From Undaria pinnatifida (taxonomy: Eukaryota; Sar; Phaeophyceae; Laminariales; Alariaceae): a stretch of 64,000 nt of DNA. Positions 1-12,322 of this stretch are shown piece after piece. Within the stretch, counting starts at the first letter, position 1. Every line of letters begins with the position of its first letter. The position numbers and the translations under genes were made by a program. The stretch lies in assembly GCA_012845835.1 (NCBI GenBank), contig JABAKD010000023.1, positions 8,805,840 to 8,869,839 of the forward strand. The letters are read 5' to 3'. The notes beneath the pieces are model-generated. The model was not told where the DNA came from. It saw nothing but the letters and a program-made list of their open reading frames with translations, and made no database searches.

Positions 1-1
1 G

Positions 2-1438
2 CAGTTCTGCTCCAAGATTTCACAAGCTGTAGATCAGCTGTTGGGTGTGCACGAGCTTGCTACAAGCTCCTATCATCCCAAATGTAACGGAGGCATTGAG
101 CGGGTAAACCATATTATGGCCCAAATGCTGGCTATGGTCGTCAACGAGCGACAAGACGATTGGGACTTGCACCTGCCCCACGTAGAATTCGATTGCAACG
201 ATTCCGTCATCGCGGCGACGGGCCTGGCGCCCGACGAGGGCCACATGGGCAGACTATCACGGGTCGCCCTGACGGTTTTCGACCGCACTGGTGTCGTTGG
301 ACACCAGAGTCTGGCCCGTGACCACCTGGCCTATTGCGACTTGGCCACCGACCGGCAAAAGCGTGCGAACGACATTGTCTGCGCACATCACGCCCTCACC
401 GTTTCTCGTGTTAACTGCGGAAACTCCGCCCTCACCGACGCGCTGCGTCCAGCACCTAACTCCACTGTGAATGGCGGGGCATGGGTGCACAAATCTGCCT
501 CTACCATCCGCCAGGGTGTGAAGGCGAACACCGACGTCAAGGTACTCAAGGCTAAACTCGCGCTTAACTGGACGGGCCCGTGCAAGATTTTTGCCGTCGG
601 TCCCTGCTCCCCAGCCGAGACTCCGGACGGTTCGCCGCTCGGGAGCAATCTTCTATATTTGGATTTCCCTTCCGACCTGCCCGGTTCGGACGCTCGTCGA
701 CGTGTGAATATCGAGCGCTGCAATCCCTGCGCCAACCCCCACGACAGCGGGGACATGCCCAAATATCTACCGGCGGGGCTGACGCAGTACGTGCTCAACA
801 AAATTTCTAAGAGGTCCCCTCCGTACGACGTCACTCAAGACGACGTTTCGACTCCCCTGCAACGGCTGGAGGTGGAGCATATCACGGATCATCAGTCGGT
901 ACGGGGGCGAGGTGGCGTCATCGCGGTGCTATACAAGACGCATTGGGCGGGACTCTCCGAACCTTCCTGGGAGCGGGAAATGAACCTCCACCTCTCCCGC
1001 TCCCACGGTTTGCGTTATTGGGCCCGAACCACGGACCAGCACCGCCTAACCATCCGCCTGTACCGCCGAATGCGGATCAGGACGGCACAGGGCGAGGTCT
1101 CCCGCAACAACGGGGAACGTTTTCTAGCGCCGGGCTAAGCCTGTGTTCCCCGCGCCGATTGGCTCCGTCCCTGCCACGACACAGAACTTCATAAGGGACC
1201 CCACTTCTGGTACAAGGGAGACGATGGGTTATGGTGGCTTGGAAAACCTAGCGCGAGCACTACCGGGGACAAGGTATACCTGGTGCGCTTTCTGGACGAC
1301 CCGGGATCGATTAAACTTAATCTTCCCCCGGCGCGCTACACGACTTCGACGGGAGCCGTACGAGGCTCTTGGTGCTTGCAAGTTCAGATCGCCAGTACGT
1401 TTCCTCGGGGAATCCAACGTAACGTAGACGAATCTTGA
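2..1438 (+). pseudogene. Ty3/gypsy integrase-chromodomain fragment, 5' cut by window edge
   Basis: This is the downstream part of a retrotransposon integrase, which inserts element cDNA into chromosomes. The frame is already open at base 2. The catalytic Glu is seen in GGIERVN (Glu codon about 98-100). The usual integrase C-terminal region follows, then a chromodomain at about 866-1024 with LEVEHI, HWAGLSEPSW and aromatic residues typical of that fold; this suggests a chromovirus that targets marked chromatin. A single in-frame TAA at 1136-1138 interrupts the frame. Translation resumes in the same frame with FWYKGDDGLWWLGK and VYLVRFLDDPG (a Tudor-like C-terminal module, inferred) to TGA at 1436-1438. 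The first 613 bases align without gaps to 63388-64000, so two copies of one family bracket the window. It is a pseudogene unless the TAA is read through. Confidence 0.85.
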
Positions 1439-2361
1439 GGCGCGGCCGTGGCCAATTGCCTTCCAAGCCGTCATTGCTCCTCGATAGTTCGTTAATTTTA
1501 GGGGTCATGAGGGTTTGGTCTTTGTCTTTGGGTTGTTCTTAGTGTCCTGAGGGTCTTCGTCGGGGTTTGGGGCGGTTCGTTTCATTATTTGTTTCGTTTT
1601 GTCCTGCCGGAACCCCTTCTCAGTGCCGGGCCAGGGTTCGGGCAAACCGCCGCTATCTGAGGCGCTGGGCTGTCGCCTTTTCGTCATTGTTCTATTTCGC
1701 CCTCTCGTCGCCCTCCTCAGCTCAGAGCTGGAGGGCGACCAGGGCACCCTGTTCCCGCTTAACGTCTGGACAGGGATATGTTCGGGTCTGTGAGTCACCT
1801 TTTATCATTTGTGTGTTGTACTTGTTCTACTTTGTTTTTTCGACTAAACATTTACCCCCCTAGCGCGGCTGTAGGTGTTGACACCTTCCATCCCGGGTAT
1901 TTGAGGTCTCCTCGTCTAACCCCCCGCCATGCCGATGGCCCGTGGGAGGTTTTTTGCATGACTTCTCCCTTGTGTTAGCGCCTGTGTTTCCCTCCATATT
2001 CACAAGGGCTCGCCTCGCCGAAGTACCTTTTCTGTGATTGGTTTGCCGTAGAGCCTTTCCTGCCCCCCTCCGCCACACCGGCGGTATGCGGCAGGTTCTA
2101 AAGCCTTTTCTGCCCCTCTCTGCCACACCGGCGGCACGCGGCAGGTTTTTGATGAGTGACCTTTGCCTTGTTGTAGGGTCTGCGTTTCCTTCCACTTGTT
2201 TTTTTCGCGTGTTCCTGGCTCCATAGCTAGACCGTTAGAGGTGTGGGAGTGGGTTTTGAGGGGTTGCATCTTCGACTCATGGTCTAGTTCGTATAACATG
2301 AGTTTCCCCGAATTTCTCATATTTCTGCATATGCGGCTCATTAAGGTGGGCTAGTGTTTAG
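1439..2361 (+). other. Pyrimidine-rich 3' non-coding tail of the gypsy copy
   Basis: I recognise no protein here. The plus strand is rich in T and C, like 4966-5700 and 18000-22300. It lies between the end of the gypsy reading frame and the candidate LTR repeat at 2362, so it is probably the element's 3' non-coding region. That is inferred from position only. Confidence 0.4.
2052..2147 (+). repeat. 50-bp tandem duplication with hairpin core
   Basis: Two units starting at 2052 and 2102 share the cores CCACACCGGCGG and GCGGCAGGTT. Each unit can fold around GCC...GGC. They differ at several bases, so the duplication is not recent. Confidence 0.75.
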
Positions 2362-2627
2362 ATACAGCCTCAAAAGGCCTGAAAATATCCGAATTTGATA
2401 TCATTTGGATGGGTTTCGTATGAAAATGTTGGCGTTTTATATTCGCGAAAGTTAGGAAATAGATCGGAGGCACGTGCCTGCGACATCAGGAGCTATCCGG
2501 CGCCCTGGTGGAATCGAATACAGCTAGTCTCCACGGAGGCAAAGAAAGTGAGTATTCCCCGAGGACCTTCTCAATTGGGCAGACCTGGAGGGGGCACTCT
2601 GTGTCCCCACCCTGTAACCTTACACAA
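2362..2627 (+). repeat. Dispersed repeat A, copy 1 (candidate gypsy LTR segment)
   Basis: This ~265-bp stretch matches 61943-62210 in the same orientation. Shared landmarks are GGAAATA-ATCGGAGGCACG, TGGTGGAATCGAATA and GCAAAGAAAGTGAGTA. It ends in a GGGGGCAC-TCT-GTGTCCCC hairpin. Copy 1 lies downstream of a gypsy 3' end and copy 2 lies upstream of a gypsy pol region, which is the arrangement expected for LTRs. I could not fix TG...CA termini or a target duplication, so the LTR label is inference. Confidence 0.55.
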
Positions 2628-2899
2628 GGTGATGATGATGTTGTTATGCAACGCCACCGGCAATGAACACAAGGGGGGAGAACAAGCGCAAATCAGCTTG
2701 CTACTGGTTTAAACTTCTTTTTCAAAACGCATGTCATGTGCCCGCGCTCAATTACGGTGATTCGTTCGGCGTATGTATGTAACTTCGTTCGGCACACAGA
2801 CAGGTTGGGAGGCCATCATGCAGACGGTACGTACGAAGTACCCTGAAGTGCTAGGTTGGCGTGGTGTAAGACAATTTTATCATGACGCGTGCTGCTACG

Positions 2900-4130
2900 G
2901 TAGAGATGCACCACATATTTTCCTATACTACTTTTCATTTTGAGAGATTAAGACCTCTCGCAAAAAAACTGTTTTGGATTGATTTTTCGGAAGCCCCCTG
3001 GAAAAACCAGCGGTTTTCTTAAACGAACGTTTTTGCGGTTGCTCAAAACAAGGAATTATACAATTGAAAACAAAGTATCCATATATTTTCTTGTGTTGCA
3101 AATGTCTATCGATCCATGACGTCGGGGTGTTGAAGGACACCGAATTTTCAGGAGAGACAACCGAGAGCTGGTTTTGAAACCGGCGATTTCGTTAAAGAAA
3201 ATTTGGGAGGGCTACCTTAGAACGAAGCATCTTTGGAGAAAAACCAAAACCTGCTGACTGATGACAAATCCCGTAGCCTACAGGCTGTTTCACGAAGATA
3301 ATTCATGCAAGAAAATAGCGTATTTCCGACGATTTGGCGTTAACCCCTTTAGAGCCCCCAAATCCCTCCCTATACTAACTTCGAGTAAGTTCTTCCCTGA
3401 AAAGTGTTTCCAGGTTGTGAAGGGGTTAAGGAGTCCCGTCATTCAGGACCCATTTCAGACGAAAACTGCTATATAAACCAAAGTGCTACCTCGATCGTAG
3501 CACCCGTCATGAATTTCGCTATTTGAAAAGTGCAATAGTAATATCTTTTCTTGGGCACCCTGATTCTCCGAATGACGGGGGGTGCTCTTTAATCCGATAC
3601 ACCGAAACGTCTCTCCACTACTTAAAGCATTGTTATTTGTTGTGCACACCACGACCAAGGCCATAAGAAATTGTTCATCGAGTCAGTTGTGCAATGAGAA
3701 TTTTGGGCGGGCGGATAATTACAGGCCTTTCTTTCGAGGCCTTACGATATCTTGACAGTTGCACCCTTTTGAGCGAATCAATGTTTTTTTTGTCTGTTTT
3801 GGCGCAGCGTAGCTTACCACGCATCCTACGGCAGACAAATGTAGCACGTTCCGTGGGAAATGGTTCCTGGATTTGAAAGGTCGCTCCTTAGCCGAAAATC
3901 GTCGGAAATCGGCCACTTACTGTTTTGGCATGAACAACAGCAGAATAATTGGTTATCGTTGTGTGCCTACCTCGTACGTAGGCGATAGGATTTTTCCTCC
4001 GAGGTGGTTGCAGTTTTGGACTGTTCCCAAAATCAGATTTCGGGAGAGGTCTTAAGCTCCCAACTTTAGGAACCTCGGAGAAAAAGTGGTGCACCTATCA
4101 TCGTAGCACGCGTCTTACTTTTAAGGCGCA
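2900..4130. repeat. Degenerate ~600-nt repeat family, left cluster
   Basis: Variants of ATCGTAGCACGCGTC occur near 3494 and 4100, about 608 bases apart. Segments resemble parts of 39480-39780 and 41800-43130: AGAAAAAC followed by GATGAAGCATCT-like and TTCCGACGATTTTGG-like motifs, and GTGCACC next to a CTGAGGCTCC-like motif. At least one segment (about 3870-4100) is in reverse orientation relative to the right cluster. Copies are heavily diverged and no coding capacity is visible. The rest of 2628-4740 holds nothing I can identify. Confidence 0.45.
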
Positions 4131-4855
4131 CGACTTCTGTTCTGATGCTGACCCATCCCACGCTAGAGGTAGCTAGATAGGCTCTGGGTGCAGCAGAAGT
4201 TTCTGAGCTCCTGTTACAATTGACATGATGTCAAATTCGGAGCCCAATACCTCACAGGAAACATTGCCTCGAAGATGGCATTCGGCCGCGCAACCTGAAG
4301 AACATGCGTTTTCCGCTCCTCTATGTACCTAATGAGTCATCCCACGGTAGGGGTTGCAGTTGTATGATTGCGCCAAAATGTCCTTCATGTGAGGAACTGC
4401 CGGGCCATGAAGTACTTTCACGAACACATTTTAATTTTGGATTAAGGCATAGAAGCTTAGTCGGGTTGTGCGACCGAATGCTTTCGAATTCATTTTTCGG
4501 GTGAGATGTTGAGTTTCTTATGGGAGGAGCTCAGGGACTTTCTCATGCTGCGGTGCATCCCTACCGTGGGATGGCGCTATTCCTAACATTTACATATTTT
4601 TATTACATATTTATTCTTGTACATGTATTAAGTACCTGGTGTTGAAGACGGTGTAGTTCCGCACTCAATTGAGGAGCTCAACCCCGGTCTCAGACGATTT
4701 GGGATCCAAAACCGCGCAAATAAATGTTGTTACCTTGGGATGACTCCGCTCCTCGCTTTGAGGGAAGTTTTGTACTCCATCACCCAAACAAACCTTACAA
4801 ATTAACTACAGGTAAGCGCAACCCGATGACCAAACCCGTATTGCTCAACGCTAGG

Positions 4856-4965
4856 TATCCAGCGACCCATGAGGAGAGACCAAACAATGGCACCGGAACC
4901 CATGAGGAGCACGCTTCCCAACACCGGCCAACCACGCATCCCCCACTCGGAGTACCACTACATTT
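4856..4965 (+). repeat. Dispersed ~107-nt repeat B, copy 1
   Basis: Nearly the same sequence occurs at 22556-22666 in the same orientation, starting at a CAGCGA-CCATGAGGAG-type motif and ending at CTCGGAGTACCACTAC. The motif CCATGAGGAG appears twice inside the unit. This copy reads as a short open frame from ATG at 4890, but in copy 2 that ATG is AGG, so a coding role is not supported. The flanks on both sides differ between copies. Confidence 0.7.
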
Positions 4966-5700
4966 GGCGTCGTCGGAGCAGTGAACGTGTCGACCTTGGG
5001 CTGCGTGACCTCCTCCCCGGTGCTCTTCTCTCCCCAAGGCAAGCTATTTTCGCCTTGCACAGCTTTGCATTTTACTTTTCTAGTTTTTTTCAGGTAGCTT
5101 TTCTTTACTTAGTGTATATTTTTTCCTCACGTCTTTTAATGTACTCCCTTTCATCCAGTAGGTACTCCCTTTCATCCAGTACCGAACTTGGTTATCGATT
5201 TGTCTCCTATCCGCAAACCACGGGCCCTTCCGGGCCTCTGCTTTGCGACAGAAACGTTGGGTCTGCAACTACCACACGGCTTTGTGCAGTAGTAGCTTTC
5301 CGCTATATTGTCTTCCCGTGCCCTCTCTTCGTGGGACACTACCATTAATTTGACAATCGAACGAAGAAAATGCTCCCCCATTTTTGTTTTGGTGCTTCAG
5401 TCCATTCGTTTGTCTTCACCTCGTTTCCACTCCAAAAGCGTTCCCATTCTAATTCCAAGTGGTTTGTGCCCATGTTGGGAGTCCTGTCCAGACGAATACC
5501 CCGCCAGGTTCCCTTAATAAAACCTTGTGGGAAATTTCGCAGTAGGACCCCTGTGAGCTGTTTGCACTCGACTAATTCGAGTGGCCGGCTCCGTTGCACC
5601 ACACCTTACTACTATACCGTGTCGTTACGGAATAGGGGTACATGTGCAATAGTTTGCCGTACCACACCCTCCCGAGTACGAGTTGCGCGCTTCGGATGAA
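4966..5700 (+). other. Pyrimidine-rich sequence, no gene seen
   Basis: The plus strand is T/C-rich, with a 20-bp perfect tandem duplication at 5141-5160 and 5162-5181. Composition resembles 18000-22300. I see no coding signal. The following stretch 5700-6295 also holds nothing recognisable. Confidence 0.4.
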
Positions 5701-6654
5701 GGCAATATTAACTCGCTTTCCTACTTTTGGTCAAATCCCCTCGCATTTCTGCTGATAATCTATATTATATTATAGACACAGAGTAGTGCGTGACTATTTT
5801 TTGGGTTTCGTTTTTCAGTTTGGTTTCTTGGCATATTTCTACCAGGTACCAGCACGCTGTGTGCTGTAACCTTTCGAGCATTGCATCTGACCTATGAGAC
5901 ACTCCACCTTTATGTGTCTTTGCACAGAGTACGGCTCATCTACTCGTATAGGCCCACCACCAGCGGTGCGCGACGCCTATAGCGGTACTACTGTGTTGGC
6001 TCTTTCAGCGAGCAGCAGTCCAGGTCGCGATTACTTTTACTAGTAGTGTTCGTTCTGGTAATCTTCTCTCTGGCTTTGATGAAACCTTCGAAACATTTCG
6101 TTTTTGGAAGTTTTGAAGCATCTTGTGTGTGAGATGGAGACTAGTAAGTGTGAGATGGAAACTAGCACCAAGCACCAAGCGTCCTTGTGATGTGCTGCTG
6201 TTGTTATCTCACATTGCTATAACATACGCGTTCTCCTAGATACCAGTACTACCTGGTCTCTGTTTTGTTTTTCCCCATGCACTCTTTTGCTCTACTATAA
6301 AAATTAAAATACGCTCCAGCTGTGAGATCGAGTATTTTGTCGAAACTCATCTTTGCAAGCTGTGTGTGATACTCCGATCGCGCGTATTACGGGTTGTGTG
6401 TCCTCATTAAGGATATAGGTCGGCGGCTCCCCTTGCAACTGCAGTGTAGCTATCAGGGTCAACAGGGTGATGTTAGGCAGTCTGTGCGCGGAAATTATAA
6501 AACCCGTTTCTGAGGGGGACAAAATCTGACAGCTGTGGAAAGAAAATGCATCAGTTTATCAAGTGAATCCTGTAAGTCGAATATCCGGTGAGGATAGGGC
6601 GGAGTTTTGAAGGGCGTGGCGGAGTTTTCAAGGACGTGAGGGCCTGATTTTGAT

Positions 6655-7480
6655 CAAAAGGGGGGCGGGAGGGGGGGGAGGGGGGGGGAGGGGGACGGGT
6701 GGGGCAGGTCAATTTGTGCGTGGAAACTTTAAATATCTCTTGTGGGGGAGGGGGGGGAATGTGGCGGGGGGGGGCCGGGGGCGGGGGGGGAGGGCTTTAC
6801 GTCGCATAGATGTAGGGGTTTTCATACGCGTGGTGCTAGGTCTAGGCGATGGTGTGGGTGGTGGAGGAGGAGGGGGCATTGGGGACGGCGGTGGGTGGGA
6901 ATTGCAGCAGCGGCATGGACGGCTCTGAAACTATAACGAGGCGATATCCAGGGCGTGGAAGTGTTTATTACTCTGGCGGATTTCGATAGTAGGTGGGGCG
7001 TTTAAGCAAGGGAAAGCGGGAAAAAAAAAAAAAAAAAGGCGGGGAGGGGGGAAAGGGTTTTTAAGAGGTTTAGGTCACATATAATATTAAAGTCAAGGAT
7101 TTTGTCGGCACTGACTGATGTTCGCAACGTTGTGTGTTATCCTCCGATCGCGCGTATTAATCATATATGTAGGGGCCTACAATACGCGCGGTGCTGGGTC
7201 TAGGCGATCGTGCGGGGTGTGGGGAGGGAGGGGGCGTTGGAGGGGGGAGGGGGGATGAATGAAAGCTACGTCATAGATGGCTAGAAAGATAATGACGTGA
7301 TATCAATGGCTTCTTAGTGTTTATTACTCTGGCCGATTTCGATTGTAAGTGGGGCGTGTGAACGAACTGGGCGGAGAACAAAGGGGGGGGGGGGGAGGTG
7401 AGTTGGAGCTACGGCATGGATGGCTAGATGGATAATGAGATGATATCAGCTGGCTGGTAGTGTTTACTACTCTGGCAGAT
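6655..7480 (+). repeat. G-rich module of the family T element
   Basis: Long G runs alternate with conserved phrases such as GGTGCTAGGTCTAGGCGAT, GGCATGGA-GGCT and TTTATTACTCTGGC. The same order appears at 40050-40790 and 60080-60600, and in reverse complement at 8580-10010. The runs could form G-quadruplexes (inference). Run lengths may be unreliable in assembly. Confidence 0.7.
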
Positions 7481-8008
7481 TTTGATTTCAACTTTATGTA
7501 TCGTAGCTGGGTATCATACACTGGTATCGAATACGGCACAACACTTATCCTTCGTGCCTTCTTCTTGTTGGCAGGTTTTGGTCCTATGGTGCATATAGAT
7601 ATGACACGTACGTGATGACAATAACATCAGAACGTTCTGCGATCTCAGGAACGTTCGTATGGGTCCCAACCATTTATTAGTAGCCCCCTGCGGAAACAGC
7701 GTGCTACGGTTGGAATAACAAACTCACAGCTGACGTCCTTGAAAATTAGTTATAAAATATAGGGTATTCGAATCAGTGTGCAATTCTTACCAGCTTTATG
7801 ACATACATGGCTCTATGTTGCCATTTGTCACCATGCTGTTGTTTAGCGTACACCTCGTACCGTTTGGCCATTGCATCGCATCTACGCTGTTTAAATCTGA
7901 CAAAATACTGCTGTAGTACGTGTATCTCGCCAGCCTTCTGTCATACACAGGCTTTATGCTGCCTTAATTTGTCAGGATACTAGTGCAATATAACCTATGC
8001 CAAGCGAA

Positions 8009-8091
8009 GTATTACTAACGAGGTAACGTAATTGAGCGCGTGTATACCAAGTATGACTAACGAGGTAACGTAATTGAGCACATGTATACCA
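8009..8091 (+). repeat. 42-bp tandem duplication inside the family T element
   Basis: Two units sharing ACTAACGAGGTAACGTAATT and GTGTATACCAA-like ends sit head to tail. A second, longer tandem pair around 8160-8240 and 8275-8345 shares AATTAGCGATGTCAGAAAA. No function is evident. Confidence 0.7.
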
Positions 8092-8871
8092 AGCGTTCGT
8101 TTAAAACTGACGATTCGCATCCCTCCCTCTAATGCTCAATGGCGGAGACAGTACATGGCCACATACATCACCTCGCATGCTGTATTTAGCAATACGTATA
8201 TCTTTCGTATAATTAGCGATGTCAGAAAATAATGGTAACTGTATGATGATGGTGACAAACAGTGCATGACCACGTCACCTCGCCTGCTGTATTTGACAAT
8301 ACGTATCTCTTCCTTATAATTAGCGATGTCAGAAAAAAATGGTACCTACAAATATTCTATAAAATATTCTAGCTTTCGATCGATGTATCATACAACAACA
8401 AATTTTGAAGATTTAACACGTTATTTACTACACTTAAACACTGGGTTGCATGCTGCATCTAACATCAAACCTTCTAGAATAGTAAACATTACAAGCCAGA
8501 TGATATAAAGGGATGTCTTATTGCTTCAATCGTCAGGTTTGTCCCCTTCCAGGATTTATAGATTTCCGCGCACATATTGAAATGTCCCGCCCCCCGCCCC
8601 CCCCCCCCCTCCCCTCCCCCTCCACTGACCCCTCTTGTTCATAAAAAAAACCCACCCCTCCCCCCCGCCCCTCCGTCCCCCGATCCCCCCCCCCTTCCGC
8701 CTAGTTTGTCCAAACGCCCCACTCACAATCAAAATCGGCCTGAGTAATAAACACCTATACGCAGTTGATATCACGTCATTATCTTTCTGACCATCCATGA
8801 CGTAGTTTTCAATTATTTTGCCCCCCCCCCCCCCCCCCCCCCCCTCTCCAACGTCCCCTCTTTTCCGACCA

Positions 8872-9645
8872 CCTGCACGATCGCCTAGACCTAGCACCAC
8901 GCGTATAACAAGCTGCTACATATATTTGATCCCACAGCCGAAGTGTATTTGAATACTATTTGTGACCTAAACCTCCTAAAAAATCTCCCCCCCCCCCCCC
9001 CCACCCCCCTCTTGCTCTCCCTTACTCAAACGCCCCACTAAATATCGAAATCCGCCACATTAATAAACACTTCACGCACAGGATATCACCTCATTATCGT
9101 TCGAGAGCCATCCATGCCGAGGTGTGCCCCCCACCCCCCCCGCCTCGAACGCCCCCTCCTTCCCCATCACCCGCACCATCGCCTAGACCTAGCACCACAC
9201 GTATAACAAACCCGTCACCTAAAGCCCTTCCTCCCCCCCCCCCCCCCCCCCTCCAACGCCCCCTCTTTTCCGACCGCCTGCACGATCGCCTAGACCTAGC
9301 ACCACGCGTATAACAAGCTGCTACATATCTTTGATCTCACAGCCGAAGTGTATTTGAATATTATTTGTGACCTAAACCTCTTAAAAAATTCCCCCCCCTC
9401 CCCCCCCCCCCCTCCTCTTGCTCTCCCTTACTCAAACGCCCCACCAAATATCGAAATCCGCCACAGTAATAAACACTTCACGCACAGGATATCACCTCAT
9501 TATCTTTCGAGAGCCATCCATGCCGCTGTGTTCCCCCCCCCCCCCCCCGCCTCGAACGCCCCCTTTTTCTCCATCACCCGCACCATCGCCTAGACCTAGC
9601 ACCACACGTATAACAAACCCCTCACCTAAAGCCCTTCCTCCCCCC
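8872..9645. repeat. ~400-bp tandem duplication in the C-rich half
   Basis: The segment beginning GATCGCCTAGACCTAGCACC near 8879 recurs near 9287, with the same following order: AACAAGCTGCTACATAT, CCGAAGTGTATTTGAATA, CTCAAACGCCCCAC, then CGCACAGGATATCACCTCAT. The duplication explains why the C-rich half is longer than the G-rich half. Confidence 0.7.
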
Positions 9646-10352
9646 CCCGCCCACCCCCCGCCCCCACACCCCCCACCTCCCCCCCAACCCATCCCAACCC
9701 CACCCCCTCGAACACTCCACCCTCTTTTTTCTCACTGATTGTACGACTTACCCCAGGATATACATGATAAACTGATGTATTATTTCCAAAACCGTCACAT
9801 TTATCCCCTCAAAATAATGTATAGTTTCCAGGCACATATTGAGCTGCCCCCCCCGCCCCCCCCCCTCCCCCGCCCCCAATAATATACTGATGCCAAAACC
9901 GTCAGATTTATCCCCTCGAAAGAATTTATACATGCACAAATTGCCCCCTTCCCCCCCCCCCACCCCCCCCCCCCCCCCCCCCCCCCCCTCCTCCAAACCC
10001 TCTCGCTTTTGATCAAAACCAGCCCCCCACGTCCTTCAAAACTCCGCCCCACCCCCTCACCGGTTATTCGACATACAAGATTCACTTGATCAAAGGTTAC
10101 ATTTCCCTTCACAGCTGTCAGATTTTGTCCCCCTCAGAAACGGGTTTTATAGTTTCCGCGCACAGACTGACTAAAATCATCCTGTTGACCCGGATAGCTA
10201 CACTGTAGTTGTAAGGGGAGTCGCCGACCTATATCCTTAATGAGGACACACAACTCGTAATACGCGCGATCGGAGTATCACACACAGCTTGCAAAGATGA
10301 GTTTCGACGAAATCTTCGATCTCACAGCTGGAGTGTATTTTCATTTTTTATA

Positions 10353-11900
10353 ATATATGTGAATTCCGTCGGTTTTGTCTCACGCACGGCCCCTTATGCT
10401 GCTCACATCATCCGAAATGCTGCAGTAACCGTGCCTCTTACTTACCAGTTTTAAGCTATGTATGGGCTCTATCATGCCCATATGCTTCTGCTGTAAGAGC
10501 GTTTTGCCAGTTTATTCGTCGTGCCCGAGCCCTACGCTGTCTAATATTGGATTATCTCCCCCCCCCGCGTTCGGCCAGCGTTTTACGCCAAAACAAAAGC
10601 AGGCTCTACGCTAACAATGTTCTTTATTTGCGACAAAAAGCATCAAAGTCCCTCGCATCTGCCCCATCTCGTATGATGAGGTGGAGTAGACGCTGCTCAG
10701 ATTTTCATTTTTTTTTACTTTTTTATTATGGTTTGAAGGCATTCATTTCTGCTGTTAGTTTCTTGACAATAATTTTGCGAGCAACCACGGAAAATGCCCC
10801 CCTCCGTTTCTCTGCCATATGGACACTTGTTTGGCATGTCTAAATCAACTCTGACGCGCCCCCTGTGTAATAGTATTTTTTGTTGTTCGTGCCGAAATAT
10901 CACAAAAGTACAGCTATCTATGATGTACGTGTTGCCTTCATCATGCTGGCGCGCATCGCGTCGTACAAAATACGATCAAAAATGGTCATGCAACCATGAT
11001 CGCCTTGTCACGAGCATCAACACGCGCTGCAAATAATGCTGACTAACACAATTGACAATGATTGTGTACTGTCACGGTGCATTATTTTTTTTCAGGAATT
11101 TCAACCCCGCATTGCGCGAACGACGGTATTACACGTCGAACATCCCACAATAACATATCGGTAGTATTTTATAAAATCCTCTCTCGGCGCACTGTGTTCT
11201 ATTTGGGAAACCTCTGAGAGGGTGAAGACTCAACGTGCCACGAGCCTCGACTCAACGTGCCACGAGCCTCGTCAATACGCCCAATACCCCACGCGTGTTT
11301 GAGCTATTGTTATGAGGCTTCCGTTTTTGCCGTTACGCACCCCCGACCTGACGCAGCGTTGGAATGACCCGAACTGTATTAGGATCGTGCTTGAGCAAAA
11401 ATACGATTGGGTAAAACCGCACTCCGAGTGCGTCGCGCTCCGAGTGCTATCTCTCTCCCTATTTCACGAGTGTACTACGTGTGTTATACGGAACCGCCCC
11501 CGTTTTTTTTTAAAACAGTCCACCCCTGAAGTATACCGTCATTTTTAGGTCCGGATCTATGCTTCGGATAACCTCAAACATAGCTTAGGTTGTCGACGGG
11601 TGCAAGAGGTACATATATTTTCCGTGTTGTTATTTCGACTGGATAACTCGGTGGTTCTAGCCATCTCCCGAGCACCACGCTCCTCCCCCGGGAATATCTA
11701 CAATCATCCATCACCCTCCGGTCTTGTTGGTGACGTTCGAAAAATACTTGTACTGCATCCTGCCTCTTTACTCCTGTGCGTGCGATACCAAATCTCCTCA
11801 TTTCCCATCCATTCCGTACCAACATGGACCACCCCCCAACCCTCGCGGAAAATCCCCCACCAACCAGGACCCAACCCCTCAACCCTCACAATAAGCACTG
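10353..11900. other. Intergenic sequence, no gene seen
   Basis: I see no recognisable protein or RNA gene. A 22-bp direct repeat (ACTCAACGTGCCACGAGCCT core) occurs twice at about 11228-11271. Poly-T tracts are frequent. Confidence 0.4.
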
Positions 11901-12322
11901 TGCTTCGCGTTCTTCTCCTGCTGTAGCCATGGGTGGGACAGTTACGGTGAAGGGCCTTGTCATTCTGTTCCAAAAAAATCAAAATATTGCCCGGAGCACA
12001 TTTTTGCGGTCGGGGTCGTTAATGGCATTCCCACCGCCGCCACTGACCCCGACCGATTTTAGTCAAACCGGATCCGTCGACGTTTGGCACGGCCACCTTA
12101 CACGCCGAGACTAGGAGGACGGATCCCTGCACGAGAGACGCCTACCTAATGCGACTGCGATTTTTGTTTAGCGCCTGAGGGCAAGAGGTTATTTTTTTTT
12201 CCCGTGGGGGAGCGCAACAACGCCGCAAAAACAGCGACGACTACCACAGCGTGTATCGCCGAAGCGGCACCCATCAGGCCAATGCCGCGGTGGTTACCCA
12301 ATATCATGCCACCGCGACTGCA

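Larger units (their letters stand above)
6296..10352. mobile_element. 4.06-kb terminal-inverted-repeat element, family T, copy 1
   Basis: The left end (TATAAAAATTAAAATAC, CTCCAGCTGTGAGATCGA) is mirrored at the right end (TCGATCTCACAGCTGGAGTG, then ATTTTTTATA). Inverted similarity continues for about 350 bp on each side (6296-6650 and about 10005-10352), through GGCGACTCCCCTT and GTCTGTGCGCGGAA, to TTTTGATCAAAA. Inside the termini are G-rich modules (about 6655-7480) and matching C-rich modules (about 8580-10010), each with the signature GTGGTGCTAGGTCTAGGCGA or its complement. The middle (7500-8560) is AT-richer with short tandem repeats. No transposase is recognisable, so this looks like a non-autonomous foldback or MITE-like element. 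Target duplication is ambiguous because both flanks are AT-rich. Confidence 0.8.

Noticed and set aside
6650-6936. Gly-rich open frames
   Set aside because: They translate poly-G modules of the family T element; the frame is not conserved between copies because run lengths vary.
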